From Candidatus Zixiibacteriota bacterium (GTDB taxonomy: Bacteria > Zixibacteria > MSB-5A5 > GN15 > FEB-12): 6,507 nucleotides of DNA. How positions within the stretch are numbered: position 1 is the first letter of the stretch; each line of letters begins with the position of its first letter. Below, in pieces: positions 1-6,203 of the stretch. The notes under the pieces are model-generated. The model worked only from the letters and a program-made list of their open reading frames with translations, did no database searches and was not told where the DNA came from. The stretch lies in the NCBI GenBank assembly GCA_029932795.1, contig JAOZPL010000115.1, positions 1-6,507 of the forward strand, read 5' to 3'. A program made the position numbers and the translations under genes.

Positions 1-180
1 ACCGACCTTCGTCTCGGCCAGGAATCAGGCCTGGACATCATTAAGGTCGTGAACCAGAGATATCCGACTACGCCATCAATCCTCATGACCGCGTACGGCT
101 CAATCGAAAGCGCCGTGGAAGCGATACAATCCGGTGCTTTTGACTATGTTACCAAGCCGTTTTCCAACGACCAACTTTAG
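1..180 (+). pseudogene. Receiver (REC) domain fragment of an NtrC-type response regulator, cut by an in-frame amber codon
   Basis: This is the C-terminal half of a CheY-like receiver domain; the gene begins outside the window. Reading from base 1, codon 2 is Asp in a 'TDLRLG' context, where NtrC-family receivers carry the phospho-acceptor Asp. 'SILMTAYGS' (about codons 27-35) supplies the conserved switch Thr. 'GAFDYVTKPF' (about codons 46-55) supplies the conserved Lys and the cis Lys-Pro. So the visible catalytic and switch residues are intact. TAG at 178-180 then ends the frame after 'SNDQL'. The next 11 codons (181-213) still read as the receiver-to-AAA+ linker helix ('LKVHKAIEHRA') and run in frame into the ATG at 214. 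I infer that one ancestral gene was split by a nonsense change (for example CAG or TTG to TAG) or by a base error in the assembly. If the stop is real, the product would be a stand-alone receiver truncated near its last helix. Confidence 0.8.
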
Positions 181-213
181 CTCAAGGTTCACAAGGCGAT
201 TGAACACAGAGCG

Positions 214-1260
214 ATGCAGGAGGAACTGACCATACTACGCCAGCACGTTGCAATGTCTTATGGTTTCGACAACATCGTTGGCATCTCCAAACCGATGATG
301 CAGTTAAAAGAAACGGCCAGGCGGATTGCACCAACCGATATCACAGTCCTCATCACGGGGGCCTCAGGCACCGGCAAGGAGCTGCTGGCCCATGCGATCC
401 ATCTCCATTCCAATCGGCGGGCTGGAAGTATGGTAGCAATTGACTGCAGCGCCATTCCCGAAACCCTCCTTGAATCGGAACTGTTCGGCCACACCAAGGG
501 TTCATTCACTTCCGCCCACCAGAACAAGAAAGGACTTCTGGAGGAAGCGGACGGCGGCACTATCTTTCTGGACGAGGTTAGCAATATGCCCGCCTCCATT
601 CAGGTCAAATTGCTACGGTTTCTTCAGGACTCCGAAATCAGACCGGTCGGATCATCTGTGTCGAAACAGGTAGATGTTCGTATTATCGCCGCTACCAACC
701 GCGATCTTTCATTAATGGTCGCAAATGAAGAGTTCCGGGAGGACCTGTACTACCGTCTCAATGTTATCCCACTGAACATTCCCACACTGGTTGAGCGAGC
801 CGAGGATATTGAAATCCTGACCGATTACTTCATTAGGAAGATCTGCAACGATATGAAACGGGAGACTATGGCAATCAACCGGAGCGCTGTCGAAAAGCTC
901 CTGAGCCACACCTGGCCGGGCAATGTCCGAGAACTGGAAAACACACTCAAGCGCGGCATCGCGCTGTCCAGTGGCAACGAACTTACCGCCGAAGACATCA
1001 TCTTTGTCTCGGGCAATGGCAAACACGGACCGAATACAGTACCGCCACCCGGAAGATCGCTCACTCTAAGAGGAAACTTGATGGACAGTGGTCAACGCTC
1101 TCTGATCCTCAAGGCTTTGAACGACAACAAATGGAACTATACCAAAACCGCGGCTGTACTTGGTATCGGCCGCACGACCCTCTGGCGAAAGATTGGTAAA
1201 TACAACCTGAGAAGAGAACTTGACACTGATCGAGAAGCCCAGGATCAGGAAACTATATGA
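214..1260 (+). CDS. Sigma-54-dependent NtrC-family activator: AAA+ and Fis-type HTH domains (separated from its receiver by an amber stop)
   Basis: This part would hydrolyse ATP to remodel sigma-54 RNA polymerase at -24/-12 promoters and bind upstream enhancers. Visible motifs, numbered from ATG 214: Walker A GASGTGKE (49-56); the sigma-54 contact loop as GSFTSA (96-101; usual form GAFTGA); Walker B GGTIFLDE (114-121); sensor I 'AATNRD' (159-164); arginine-finger region 'FREDLYYRLNV' (174-184); sensor II 'WPGNVREL' (234-241); and a Fis-type HTH (about 296-333, 'AAVLGIGRTTLWRKI'). All core motifs are present, so the ATPase and DNA-binding parts look functional. The start is uncertain. ATG 214 has no strong Shine-Dalgarno sequence and simply follows the TAG at 178-180 in frame. 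The natural protein is probably the full-length regulator reading from before base 1. Without its receiver the protein could be unregulated or poorly translated. It overlaps the next gene by 4 bases. The target genes cannot be told from the sequence. Confidence 0.9.
   Translation: MQEELTILRQHVAMSYGFDNIVGISKPMMQLKETARRIAPTDITVLITGASGTGKELLAHAIHLHSNRRAGSMVAIDCSAIPETLLESELFGHTKGSFTSAHQNKKGLLEEADGGTIFLDEVSNMPASIQVKLLRFLQDSEIRPVGSSVSKQVDVRIIAATNRDLSLMVANEEFREDLYYRLNVIPLNIPTLVERAEDIEILTDYFIRKICNDMKRETMAINRSAVEKLLSHTWPGNVRELENTLKRGIALSSGNELTAEDIIFVSGNGKHGPNTVPPPGRSLTLRGNLMDSGQRSLILKALNDNKWNYTKTAAVLGIGRTTLWRKIGKYNLRRELDTDREAQDQETI
1247..1260 (+). promoter_or_regulatory. Shine-Dalgarno site and ATGA stop/start overlap coupling the regulator to the GAF gene
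   Basis: AGGA lies six bases before the ATG at 1257-1259, and the regulator's TGA occupies 1258-1260. This is a standard arrangement for translational coupling by terminating ribosomes. It fixes the GAF gene start with good confidence. Confidence 0.7.
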
Positions 1261-1805
1261 ATAAAACGAAAAGTGGAGCGCGTCGGGATTTGACTGCCGG
1301 CGAAAGAGCTTCCTTTTATTGCAACATAAATGTGCCGTTTTCCGCCGGAACGGACATCTCGGACATATTCATCGCCCTTACCAGAGAATTGCAGCAGTTC
1401 TACCCAATTAAAAAAGGACTGCTTATTGCCCGTGAAAAAGGTAGCACACACTTTATGGCCACAGCGAGTTTCAGCCGGGAGAAAACGCGTAAGAATCTAT
1501 CGCTTCGCCTTCCGTCTGTCTCGTCACTGTTTGAAAAAGTAGCCGAAGGTGGCCTGGTGTACACCGAAAACTGCGGCGAGTTCTTCAGTGGGAACTCATT
1601 CGAACGAAATCTCCTTCTCGATGCCGATACCCGATCCTTCGTCGTGCTGCCTCTGAAACACCACGGCGAGGTGATGGGAATAATTGGTTACAGTTCCGAT
1701 GATGCGACTGCGTTCGCCATTTTCGAAGAGGGTCTGCTTGATGACATGGCTGGGTGGTTGGCAGCCAGAATTGCAGCAGATGTATCCTCAACGCAAATAA
1801 AATAG
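1257..1805 (+). CDS. Small stand-alone GAF-domain protein
   Basis: This 182-residue soluble protein has no signal peptide or membrane segment. Residues of about 33-178 read as a single GAF domain: a helix with 'ISDIFIALTRELQQFYP', a strand 'KKGLLIARE', 'SFVVLPLKHHGEVMGIIGYSS' (127-147) matching the typical GAF core with Gly-Val/Ile-Ile strands, and a final helix 'LLDDMAGWLAARIAA'. GAF domains bind small ligands or cofactors or mediate dimerisation; the ligand here cannot be predicted. No kinase, cyclase or HTH follows, and the protein stops right after the GAF fold. Its ATG overlaps the regulator's TGA as ATGA, with AGGA six bases upstream, so translational coupling is likely. Assignment to the GAF fold rests on pattern and length rather than a profile search. 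It may be a sensor or partner of the adjacent sigma-54 activator, or the remnant of a longer sensor kinase. It ends in TAG 18 bases before the convergent mltG. Confidence 0.72.
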   Translation: MNKTKSGARRDLTAGERASFYCNINVPFSAGTDISDIFIALTRELQQFYPIKKGLLIAREKGSTHFMATASFSREKTRKNLSLRLPSVSSLFEKVAEGGLVYTENCGEFFSGNSFERNLLLDADTRSFVVLPLKHHGEVMGIIGYSSDDATAFAIFEEGLLDDMAGWLAARIAADVSSTQIK

Positions 1806-1816
1806 CCCCCGGGGGC
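1793..1816 (-). terminator. Possible intrinsic terminator of the leftward operon, beyond mltG
   Basis: Bases 1805-1816 form the perfect 12-base palindrome GCCCCCGGGGGC, which can fold as a short G:C stem with a four-base loop. Read leftward it is followed by a T-rich run (TATTTTATTT) in 1804-1793. It begins 7 bases beyond the mltG stop, as a terminator should. The short stem limits confidence. Read rightward the following bases are only weakly T-rich, so bidirectional action is doubtful. It overlaps the last base of the GAF gene's stop codon. Confidence 0.4.
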
Positions 1817-1823
1817 AGTTCTT

Positions 1824-2807
1824 CTACGGTTTTCTCAAGGTACTCCTTATCTCGCGGCGGGCACGGTTATGCTCGACATTGGTCCGTGAGAACCGATGCC
1901 GGCCGCAGCCATCCGCCACAAAATAGTAATAGTCGGTACTGTCTGGATATAATACCGCCCGAATCGCCGCCAGACCAGGCGAGTTTATTGGCGTTGGCGG
2001 CAGGCCTCCCTTGAGGTATGTATTATATGGTGTTGCTTTACGCAGATCCCGTGTGGTTAACGGACGATCTAGCCCGCCGAGTCCGTATATGACTGACGGA
2101 TCAGCATCCAGCTTCATGCCTTTCTTGATCCGGTTGCGATACACCGATGCAATTGTCGCTTTCTCTTCGTCAATCCGGGTTTCCGCCTGTACGATGGAAG
2201 CAAGAATGATTACCTCCTGAATGCTCAACCTGCTGAATGTATCCGCCGGCCAGATCGTGTCTGTCTGCTGGTGAAACATTATCACCATATCACGTATCAT
2301 GTCCTTCAACGGCGTCCCCCAGGGGAAGAAGTAGGTTTGCGGAAAGAGGTAACCTTCAAGATACGGAAGACCCAGCGAGGAAAGAAACGTGGAATCATGG
2401 TTAAGAGCGATGACCTCAGTTGAGTCCACCTCCATCTGTTGCGCCAAAACCGAGGCCACCTTCCAGATTGGTGCTCCCTCGTAAACAGTCACCTTTACCC
2501 GTACAAAGTCAGCTTGTTCCAGCTTGTCCAGCACCGAGCGGCAGGAGTTCCGTCCGGTGAAATCATACCGCCCCGGCATCAGAATGCGGTCAATGCCTCG
2601 CCAACTGGCTGCGTACTTCAACACTTTGCGAGAGTGCACTACCCCTCCGGTAACCAATTGATCGGCCACACTGGAAAAACCGTCACCCGGTTTGATAATA
2701 ACCGTAACAACCCGATCTTTGAGATCCACCGCTACGACATAAGAATAAAAGGAGTAGGCCACAACCAGGACCAGAATAACGGTGATTGCTGTGATGATTT
2801 TCTTCAT
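1824..2807 (-). CDS. mltG: Endolytic murein transglycosylase MltG (YceG-like)
   Basis: MltG is an inner-membrane enzyme that cleaves nascent peptidoglycan glycan strands and is thought to set their length and end synthesis. The 327 residues are close to the usual family size. A Lys-rich N-terminus and one membrane segment (about 4-26) anchor it, with the rest periplasmic. A LysM-like region follows ('VTVIIKPGDGFSSVADQL', about 34-51). The catalytic YceG domain shows 'LEGYLFPQTYFF' (150-161), 'ILASIVQAET' (201-210) with E209 aligned to the family's catalytic Glu, 'SVYRNRIKKGMKLDADPSVIYGLG' (221-244), 'YNTYLKGGLPPTPINSPG' (261-278) and 'YYYFVADGCGRHRFSRT' (293-309). The active site appears complete. 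The ATG is chosen for the normal MKK-hydrophobic start, although no Shine-Dalgarno sequence precedes it. It begins 60 bases after yqgF and is the last gene of the leftward block. The stop codon is TAG. Confidence 0.95.
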   Translation of the reverse strand: MKKIITAITVILVLVVAYSFYSYVVAVDLKDRVVTVIIKPGDGFSSVADQLVTGGVVHSRKVLKYAASWRGIDRILMPGRYDFTGRNSCRSVLDKLEQADFVRVKVTVYEGAPIWKVASVLAQQMEVDSTEVIALNHDSTFLSSLGLPYLEGYLFPQTYFFPWGTPLKDMIRDMVIMFHQQTDTIWPADTFSRLSIQEVIILASIVQAETRIDEEKATIASVYRNRIKKGMKLDADPSVIYGLGGLDRPLTTRDLRKATPYNTYLKGGLPPTPINSPGLAAIRAVLYPDSTDYYYFVADGCGRHRFSRTNVEHNRARREIRSTLRKP

Positions 2808-2867
2808 AAAGGATATGTTTTTATGTGAGTGAACAGTTGATATTCATAGCTGATTGTCATCGAGTAG

Positions 2868-3299
2868 TTACCCGCGCTGTTCATCAAGAAATCGCTGCAG
2901 AATAATGACAGCCGCCAGGCGGTCGAGCCGTTTCTTGTCCTTTCCTGTCTTTTTACCATAGGCATGAACAACTGCTGTCGCCTCGCGCGAGCTGTAACGC
3001 TCATCAACGCGGTGAATGGGACCCGCGTACACGGTCGCCAGCTTCTCGACAAAGGCATCCACCTCCCGGCACTTATCACCCCGGTCTCCGGATTCGCGAA
3101 GTGGATAGCCGATAACCAGACCGTTTGGAGAGTACTCAGCAATGTACTTCTGGATTCCTGCCAGCGCCTCCCGATCCGATCTCACCTCCAGGGTCGTTAG
3201 TGGCGAAGCAATCAACCCCGTCGGATCGCTCTTGGCCAGGCCGATTCTCCGGTGTCCGTAATCAATTCCGAGGAACGTTCTGTCATCCGCCATCGTCAT
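2868..3299 (-). CDS. yqgF: YqgF/RuvX family RNase H-fold nuclease (putative Holliday junction resolvase / pre-16S rRNA nuclease)
   Basis: This cytosolic RNase H-like protein belongs to a family linked to 5' processing of pre-16S rRNA and proposed as a Holliday junction resolvase. With numbering from MADDRT (ATG 3291-3293, 141 residues), 'LGIDYGHRRIGLAKSD' (8-23) carries the first catalytic Asp (D11). 'LVIGYPLRESGDRGDKC' (59-75) matches the glycine-rich family block. 'VDERYSSREA' (96-105) gives E98, and 'RLDRLAAVIILQRFLD' (122-137) gives D124. The triad is therefore complete and the length is normal. The reading frame extends to an ATG at 3362, but those extra residues are hydrophobic and unlike the family. 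The start is therefore at 3299 (MTMADD) or 3293 (MADD); neither has a clear Shine-Dalgarno sequence. It lies 79-85 bases after the upstream gene and 60 before mltG, a pairing also seen in other bacteria. The stop codon is TAA. Confidence 0.93.
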   Translation of the reverse strand: MTMADDRTFLGIDYGHRRIGLAKSDPTGLIASPLTTLEVRSDREALAGIQKYIAEYSPNGLVIGYPLRESGDRGDKCREVDAFVEKLATVYAGPIHRVDERYSSREATAVVHAYGKKTGKDKKRLDRLAAVIILQRFLDEQRG

Positions 3300-3307
3300 A
3301 TACCATA

Positions 3308-3316
3308 AGAATACCA
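3308..3316 (-). promoter_or_regulatory. Possible extended -10 element just upstream of yqgF
   Basis: Read leftward, TGGTATTCT (TGn plus a TATAAT-like hexamer with 4 of 6 matches) ends 8 bases before the ATG at 3299. No -35 is evident. If active, the transcript would start at or within a base or two of the start codon. The support is weak and depends on similar arrangements at two other genes in this block. Confidence 0.22.
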
Positions 3317-3378
3317 GACTCACTAACCGGATGTCAAAAAGAAAGAAAGCGGGACACCACAACCTGCCGCCAGCTTGG

Positions 3379-4638
3379 CTACGTCTTTCGCTCTTTTTTC
3401 TTGGCGGCCGGGAAAAGAATATTATTCAGAATCAGTCTATAGCCCGGCGAGTCCTTATGGAGTGACAGGTCAGTCGGCGGATCGTGGACGAAATGCTGGT
3501 AATCCTCCGGATCATGGCCGGCCAGGAAGGTGAAAGTGCCACGTCCCAGATTGCCATGAATATACCGTACCTCGTCATAGTTATCCGGCTGGCCCAGGAT
3601 AATAACGTGCTTTTTCAGCAGTGATTTTCGAAAACCTGTCACCTGGCCCATAAAACCATCGATGGTGTTGACGTGATTCTGAACCAGCATGGTCGGCACA
3701 GGATCAAGCTTGGCCGAGAACTCAAACAGAAAAAAGAAATCGGATTCCGGTGTGGGAAAGCGCATCAGCCGGTCGGGGTAGGTATCGATATTGGAACGCC
3801 GGTAAACCATCGGGTCAAGCGAGACCACGAAGTTCTCAAATGCGAAAGTCCTGCTGAAATCCAGCCTTGACTGACAGTCGGGATCAACCGGATCGCCATC
3901 GAATTCCCGCGGTACTATGTCAACTCCGTCGGCTGCCAGCGCGATATCGATTGTCTCCGGCGCGGAACACATGGAAAAGAAAAAACCGCCCCGCCGCACG
4001 TAGTCATAAATCGCCTTGGCAACATCGCGCTTGAGAAGTGATACCTTGCTGTAACCCAGTTTGTGGGCCATATCCTCGTTCGTGCGAACATCAGCCTGAT
4101 ACCAGAGCTGATTGCGAAAAGCCGCGTAGAACTTGCCATACTGCCCGGTGTAGTCTTCGTGGTGGGAATGCAGCCAGTCATAGTTCTCAAGGTCACCGGC
4201 CAGAACTTCCTCGTCCCAGACCAGATCGTAGTCAATCTCCGCGTACGTTAACGCCAGGGTCACGGCATCGTCCCAGGGCTCTGTGCCCGGTGGTGAATAA
4301 ACTGCGATAGCCGGCGCCTTTTCCAGCTCCACCCTCTCCATGTTCTCCACCTCGACCCGGCGATAGATGTCCGCCACCTGTCCTGATGTTATCCTCTCGG
4401 CGGCCACCCCCATAAGCAGACAGAGATCGGCCATTTCCCTGGGGTGATCAACGAGAAACGAACCATCACGATAGTTCAGGAGCCATTCGGCCTTGTAACC
4501 CCGGTCAAGTGCCTTATAAACAACACCGTAGGCTTTAAGGTGGTCGGTTTGGTCATTATCCATGGGTATCAACAACGCAGCCGCCATCAAGGGTAGCGGC
4601 AGGAGCAACAGAACAGCTATGAAAATAGTCAGGCGCAT
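3379..4638 (-). CDS. Secreted conserved protein of unknown function ('asparagine synthetase B'-labelled family; GATase/ThuA-like fold suspected)
   Basis: The 419 residues begin with a clear signal peptide: MRLTI, a Leu-rich core to about residue 17, then 'MAAALLIPMD' with cleavage near 20. The protein is probably periplasmic or exported. I recall close relatives in Bacteroidetes-like genomes named asparagine synthetase B. No AsnB feature is visible: there is no N-terminal Cys after Met and no PP-loop 'SGGLDS'. That name therefore looks like inherited misannotation. Striking segments are 'LNYRDGSFLVDHP' (54-66), 'IAVYSPPGTEPWDDAVTLAL' (111-130), 'DWLHSHHEDYTGQYGKFYA' (154-172), 'GGFFFSMCSAPETIDIALA' (217-235) with C224 in an elbow-like position, 'PTMLVQNHVNTIDGFMGQ' (315-332) and 'GTFTFLAGHDPEDYQHF' (367-383). 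These resemble an amidotransferase class I or ThuA-like layout, but that is inference. It starts 35 bases after rarA and ends in TAG. Its substrate is unknown. Confidence 0.85.
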   Translation of the reverse strand: MRLTIFIAVLLLLPLPLMAAALLIPMDNDQTDHLKAYGVVYKALDRGYKAEWLLNYRDGSFLVDHPREMADLCLLMGVAAERITSGQVADIYRRVEVENMERVELEKAPAIAVYSPPGTEPWDDAVTLALTYAEIDYDLVWDEEVLAGDLENYDWLHSHHEDYTGQYGKFYAAFRNQLWYQADVRTNEDMAHKLGYSKVSLLKRDVAKAIYDYVRRGGFFFSMCSAPETIDIALAADGVDIVPREFDGDPVDPDCQSRLDFSRTFAFENFVVSLDPMVYRRSNIDTYPDRLMRFPTPESDFFFLFEFSAKLDPVPTMLVQNHVNTIDGFMGQVTGFRKSLLKKHVIILGQPDNYDEVRYIHGNLGRGTFTFLAGHDPEDYQHFVHDPPTDLSLHKDSPGYRLILNNILFPAAKKKERKT

Positions 4639-4645
4639 CTATCTA

Positions 4646-4651
4646 ATTTTA
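4646..4651 (-). promoter_or_regulatory. Possible -10 hexamer in the rarA to secreted-protein gap
   Basis: Read leftward, TAAAAT (5 of 6 matches to TATAAT) ends 7 bases before the ATG at 4638. That spacing would place a transcript start on or next to the A of ATG. No -35 is visible at 16-18 bases, and no Shine-Dalgarno sequence precedes the ATG. It could also be chance AT-richness of a 35-base gap. Confidence 0.25.
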
Positions 4652-4673
4652 AACGAATAACCGGCAGATCGGT

Positions 4674-6032
4674 TCAGCTTTTCTTCTTGTCGGCTGCTGA
4701 GGGCGACCGCTTCACTTTCTGCCGAAAAGCACGGAATCTCCGCAAGTGCTCCACCATTTTTGCCTCCCGGCCCCGGTCGGTAGGATGATAGTAGCACCGC
4801 CCGACCAGCTCCTTGGGGAAATACTCCTGATCGGTCAGCGCGTCCTCGAAATCGTGCGCATACTTGTATCCCTTACCGTAACCGAGATCTTTCATCAGGC
4901 TCGTGGGAGCGTTGCGAATCCAGAACGGTACCGGCAGCGAACCACTACCGGCGGCGTCCTCCTTCGCCTTGCTAAAGGCGGTGTATACGGCGTTCGACTT
5001 GGGCGCACAAGCCATGTACACAACCGCCTGAGCGATGGCCAGCTCCCCTTCCGGCGAACCAAGAAAATGATACGCGTCCCGCGCCGCCATAGTCAGGGTA
5101 AGCGCGTAAGGATCGGCCAGCCCGATATCTTCCGATGCAAACCGTATAAGCCGCCGCACAATATAAAGAGGGTCCTCCCCCGCCTCCAGCATTCGCGCCA
5201 GCCAGTACAACGCTGCATCCGGATCACCACCGCGGATTGTTTTGTGGAGCGCTGAAATCAAATTGTAATGCTCCTCCCCCGCCTTGTCATACTGCAACGC
5301 CGTCTTCTGGTTCACCTTTATAAGAGCATCAACAGTGATGATATTCCCTTCGCCGACGTAAGCAGCCGTGGTCTCCAGAAGCGATAATCCTCGTCGCGCG
5401 TCACCGTCAGCGGCGGCGGCGATGAACTCCAGCGCACCGTCGTCAAGAGACAGACCCATCTCCGCCATGCCTCGGTCACTGTCAGCAAGTGCGCGTTCAA
5501 TAATCTCCTTGATGTCATCAACTGAAAGACGTTCCAGGACGTACACCCGCATCCTGGAGATAAGCGCCGAGATCACTTCAAACGACGGGTTCTCGGTCGT
5601 GGCGCCGATGAGGATTATGTCCCCCTTTTCCACATATGGCAGGAAAGCATCCTGCTGGGCTTTATTGAAACGGTGGATTTCGTCAATGAAGACGTACGTC
5701 CGTCGTCCGGACATCTTGTAGTAGTTATTGGCCTTTCTGAGAACTTCCTTCACTTCTTTGATGCCGGATGTCACCGCTGAGAACGGCACAAACTGACCTT
5801 CGGTTGCCCTGGCAATTACATACGCCAGCGTTGTTTTGCCGCTCCCGGGAGGCCCCCAGAAAATAATTGATGGCACATTATCCTGCTCGATGGCTTTCCG
5901 AAGCGGCGTATCCGAACCGACGATCTTATCCTGACCGACAAACTCATCAAACGACCGAGGCCGCATCCTATCCGCCAGTGGAGCCGGAGGTCCCTTCCTG
6001 TCAGTGTTCTCGCTCTCTTCAAAGAAGTCCAT
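4674..6032 (-). CDS. rarA: Replication-associated recombination protein RarA (MgsA/WRNIP1 family AAA+ ATPase)
   Basis: RarA is a clamp-loader-like AAA+ ATPase that acts at stalled replication forks in the cytosol, interacting with SSB and DNA ends in studied species. Numbering is from ATG 6030-6032 (452 residues, near the family norm). 'PLADRMRPRSFDEFVGQ' (18-34) is the typical N-terminus. Walker A is GPPGSGKTT (60-68) and Walker B is VFIDEIHRFNKAQQD (114-128). Sensor I is 'GATTENPSF' (143-151), the arginine finger lies in 'ALISRMRVY' (156-164), and sensor II is 'GDARRGLSLLE' (210-220). The C-terminal tetramerisation/MgsA region covers about 255-430, including 'RRLIRFASEDIGLADP' (293-308) and 'YYHPTDRGREAKM' (414-426). 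The tail is Lys-rich. An in-frame ATG at 6071 would add 13 residues unlike the family, so 6032 is preferred. No Shine-Dalgarno sequence is seen. It opens the rarA-to-mltG block; the next gene starts 35 bases on. Confidence 0.96.
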   Translation of the reverse strand: MDFFEESENTDRKGPPAPLADRMRPRSFDEFVGQDKIVGSDTPLRKAIEQDNVPSIIFWGPPGSGKTTLAYVIARATEGQFVPFSAVTSGIKEVKEVLRKANNYYKMSGRRTYVFIDEIHRFNKAQQDAFLPYVEKGDIILIGATTENPSFEVISALISRMRVYVLERLSVDDIKEIIERALADSDRGMAEMGLSLDDGALEFIAAAADGDARRGLSLLETTAAYVGEGNIITVDALIKVNQKTALQYDKAGEEHYNLISALHKTIRGGDPDAALYWLARMLEAGEDPLYIVRRLIRFASEDIGLADPYALTLTMAARDAYHFLGSPEGELAIAQAVVYMACAPKSNAVYTAFSKAKEDAAGSGSLPVPFWIRNAPTSLMKDLGYGKGYKYAHDFEDALTDQEYFPKELVGRCYYHPTDRGREAKMVEHLRRFRAFRQKVKRSPSAADKKKS

Positions 6033-6039
6033 CGATGTT

Positions 6040-6067
6040 AATATAATGTGATAGGTTGAGTGCGCAA
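6040..6067 (-). promoter_or_regulatory. Candidate promoter of the rarA operon
   Basis: Read leftward, TTGCGC (6067-6062) is followed after 16 bases by TATATT (6045-6040), which matches the -10 consensus at 5 of 6 positions. The -35 match is poor (3 of 6). TATATT ends 7 bases before the ATG at 6032, so transcription would begin at or one base before the start codon. That would give a leaderless or nearly leaderless message. The location, in the only sizeable gap of the leftward block, supports a promoter here. Confidence 0.35.
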
Positions 6068-6170
6068 TCACAAATGGCTTGCCGTCCGGGTGGTATCAGG
6101 CAACTCGCCCGGCACTCCCACCGCGTTCAAAAGGTACATGCCGTCATGCGGGGTTAGGCTGACAGCACAC

Positions 6171-6203
6171 CAGCAGGAAAACCGTAATTGCCACAGCCTG
6201 CTG
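6171..6203 (-). repeat. Inverted repeat downstream of the MCE gene
   Basis: The perfect 7-base arms CAGCAGG and CCTGCTG are extendable to about 9 pairs in RNA with a G-U pair, around a 19-base loop. The repeat starts 22 bases beyond the MCE stop codon. No U-tract follows, so it is not a classical intrinsic terminator; it may stabilise the 3' end or be chance. Confidence 0.3.

Noticed and set aside
178..180. Amber codon as pyrrolysine or genetic-code reassignment
   Set aside because: TAG serves as the natural end of the GAF, mltG, secreted-protein and MCE genes here, each at the expected end of its protein, so general reassignment does not fit.
258..1064. Leftward and alternative-frame open stretches across the sigma-54 activator
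   Set aside because: They lie wholly inside a gene with clear AAA+ and HTH motifs, have low-complexity composition and no recognisable domain.
2439..2828. Rightward open frame of 129 codons over the start of mltG
   Set aside because: It is antisense to the well-supported N-terminal half of mltG and has no domain or ribosome binding site; a shadow frame.
3300..3362. N-terminal extension of YqgF from the ATG at 3362
   Set aside because: The extra residues (MWCPAFFLFD and onward) are hydrophobic and not part of this cytosolic family, which starts a few residues before the GIDYG motif.
3379..4638. Asparagine synthetase B function
   Set aside because: A signal peptide is present, and neither the N-terminal nucleophile Cys2 nor a synthetase PP-loop is visible.
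4746..5255. Rightward open frame of 169 codons within rarA
   Set aside because: It is antisense to the conserved C-terminal region of rarA, Arg-rich and unlike any family I recognise.
5869..5884. Sigma-54 promoter-like TGGCAC sequence on the + strand
   Set aside because: The -12 element is CTGC at the wrong spacing and the site lies inside rarA in antisense orientation.
6033..6071. N-terminal extension of RarA from the ATG at 6071
   Set aside because: Its 13 residues are atypical and would include the candidate promoter; MDFFE at 6032 matches the usual family start.
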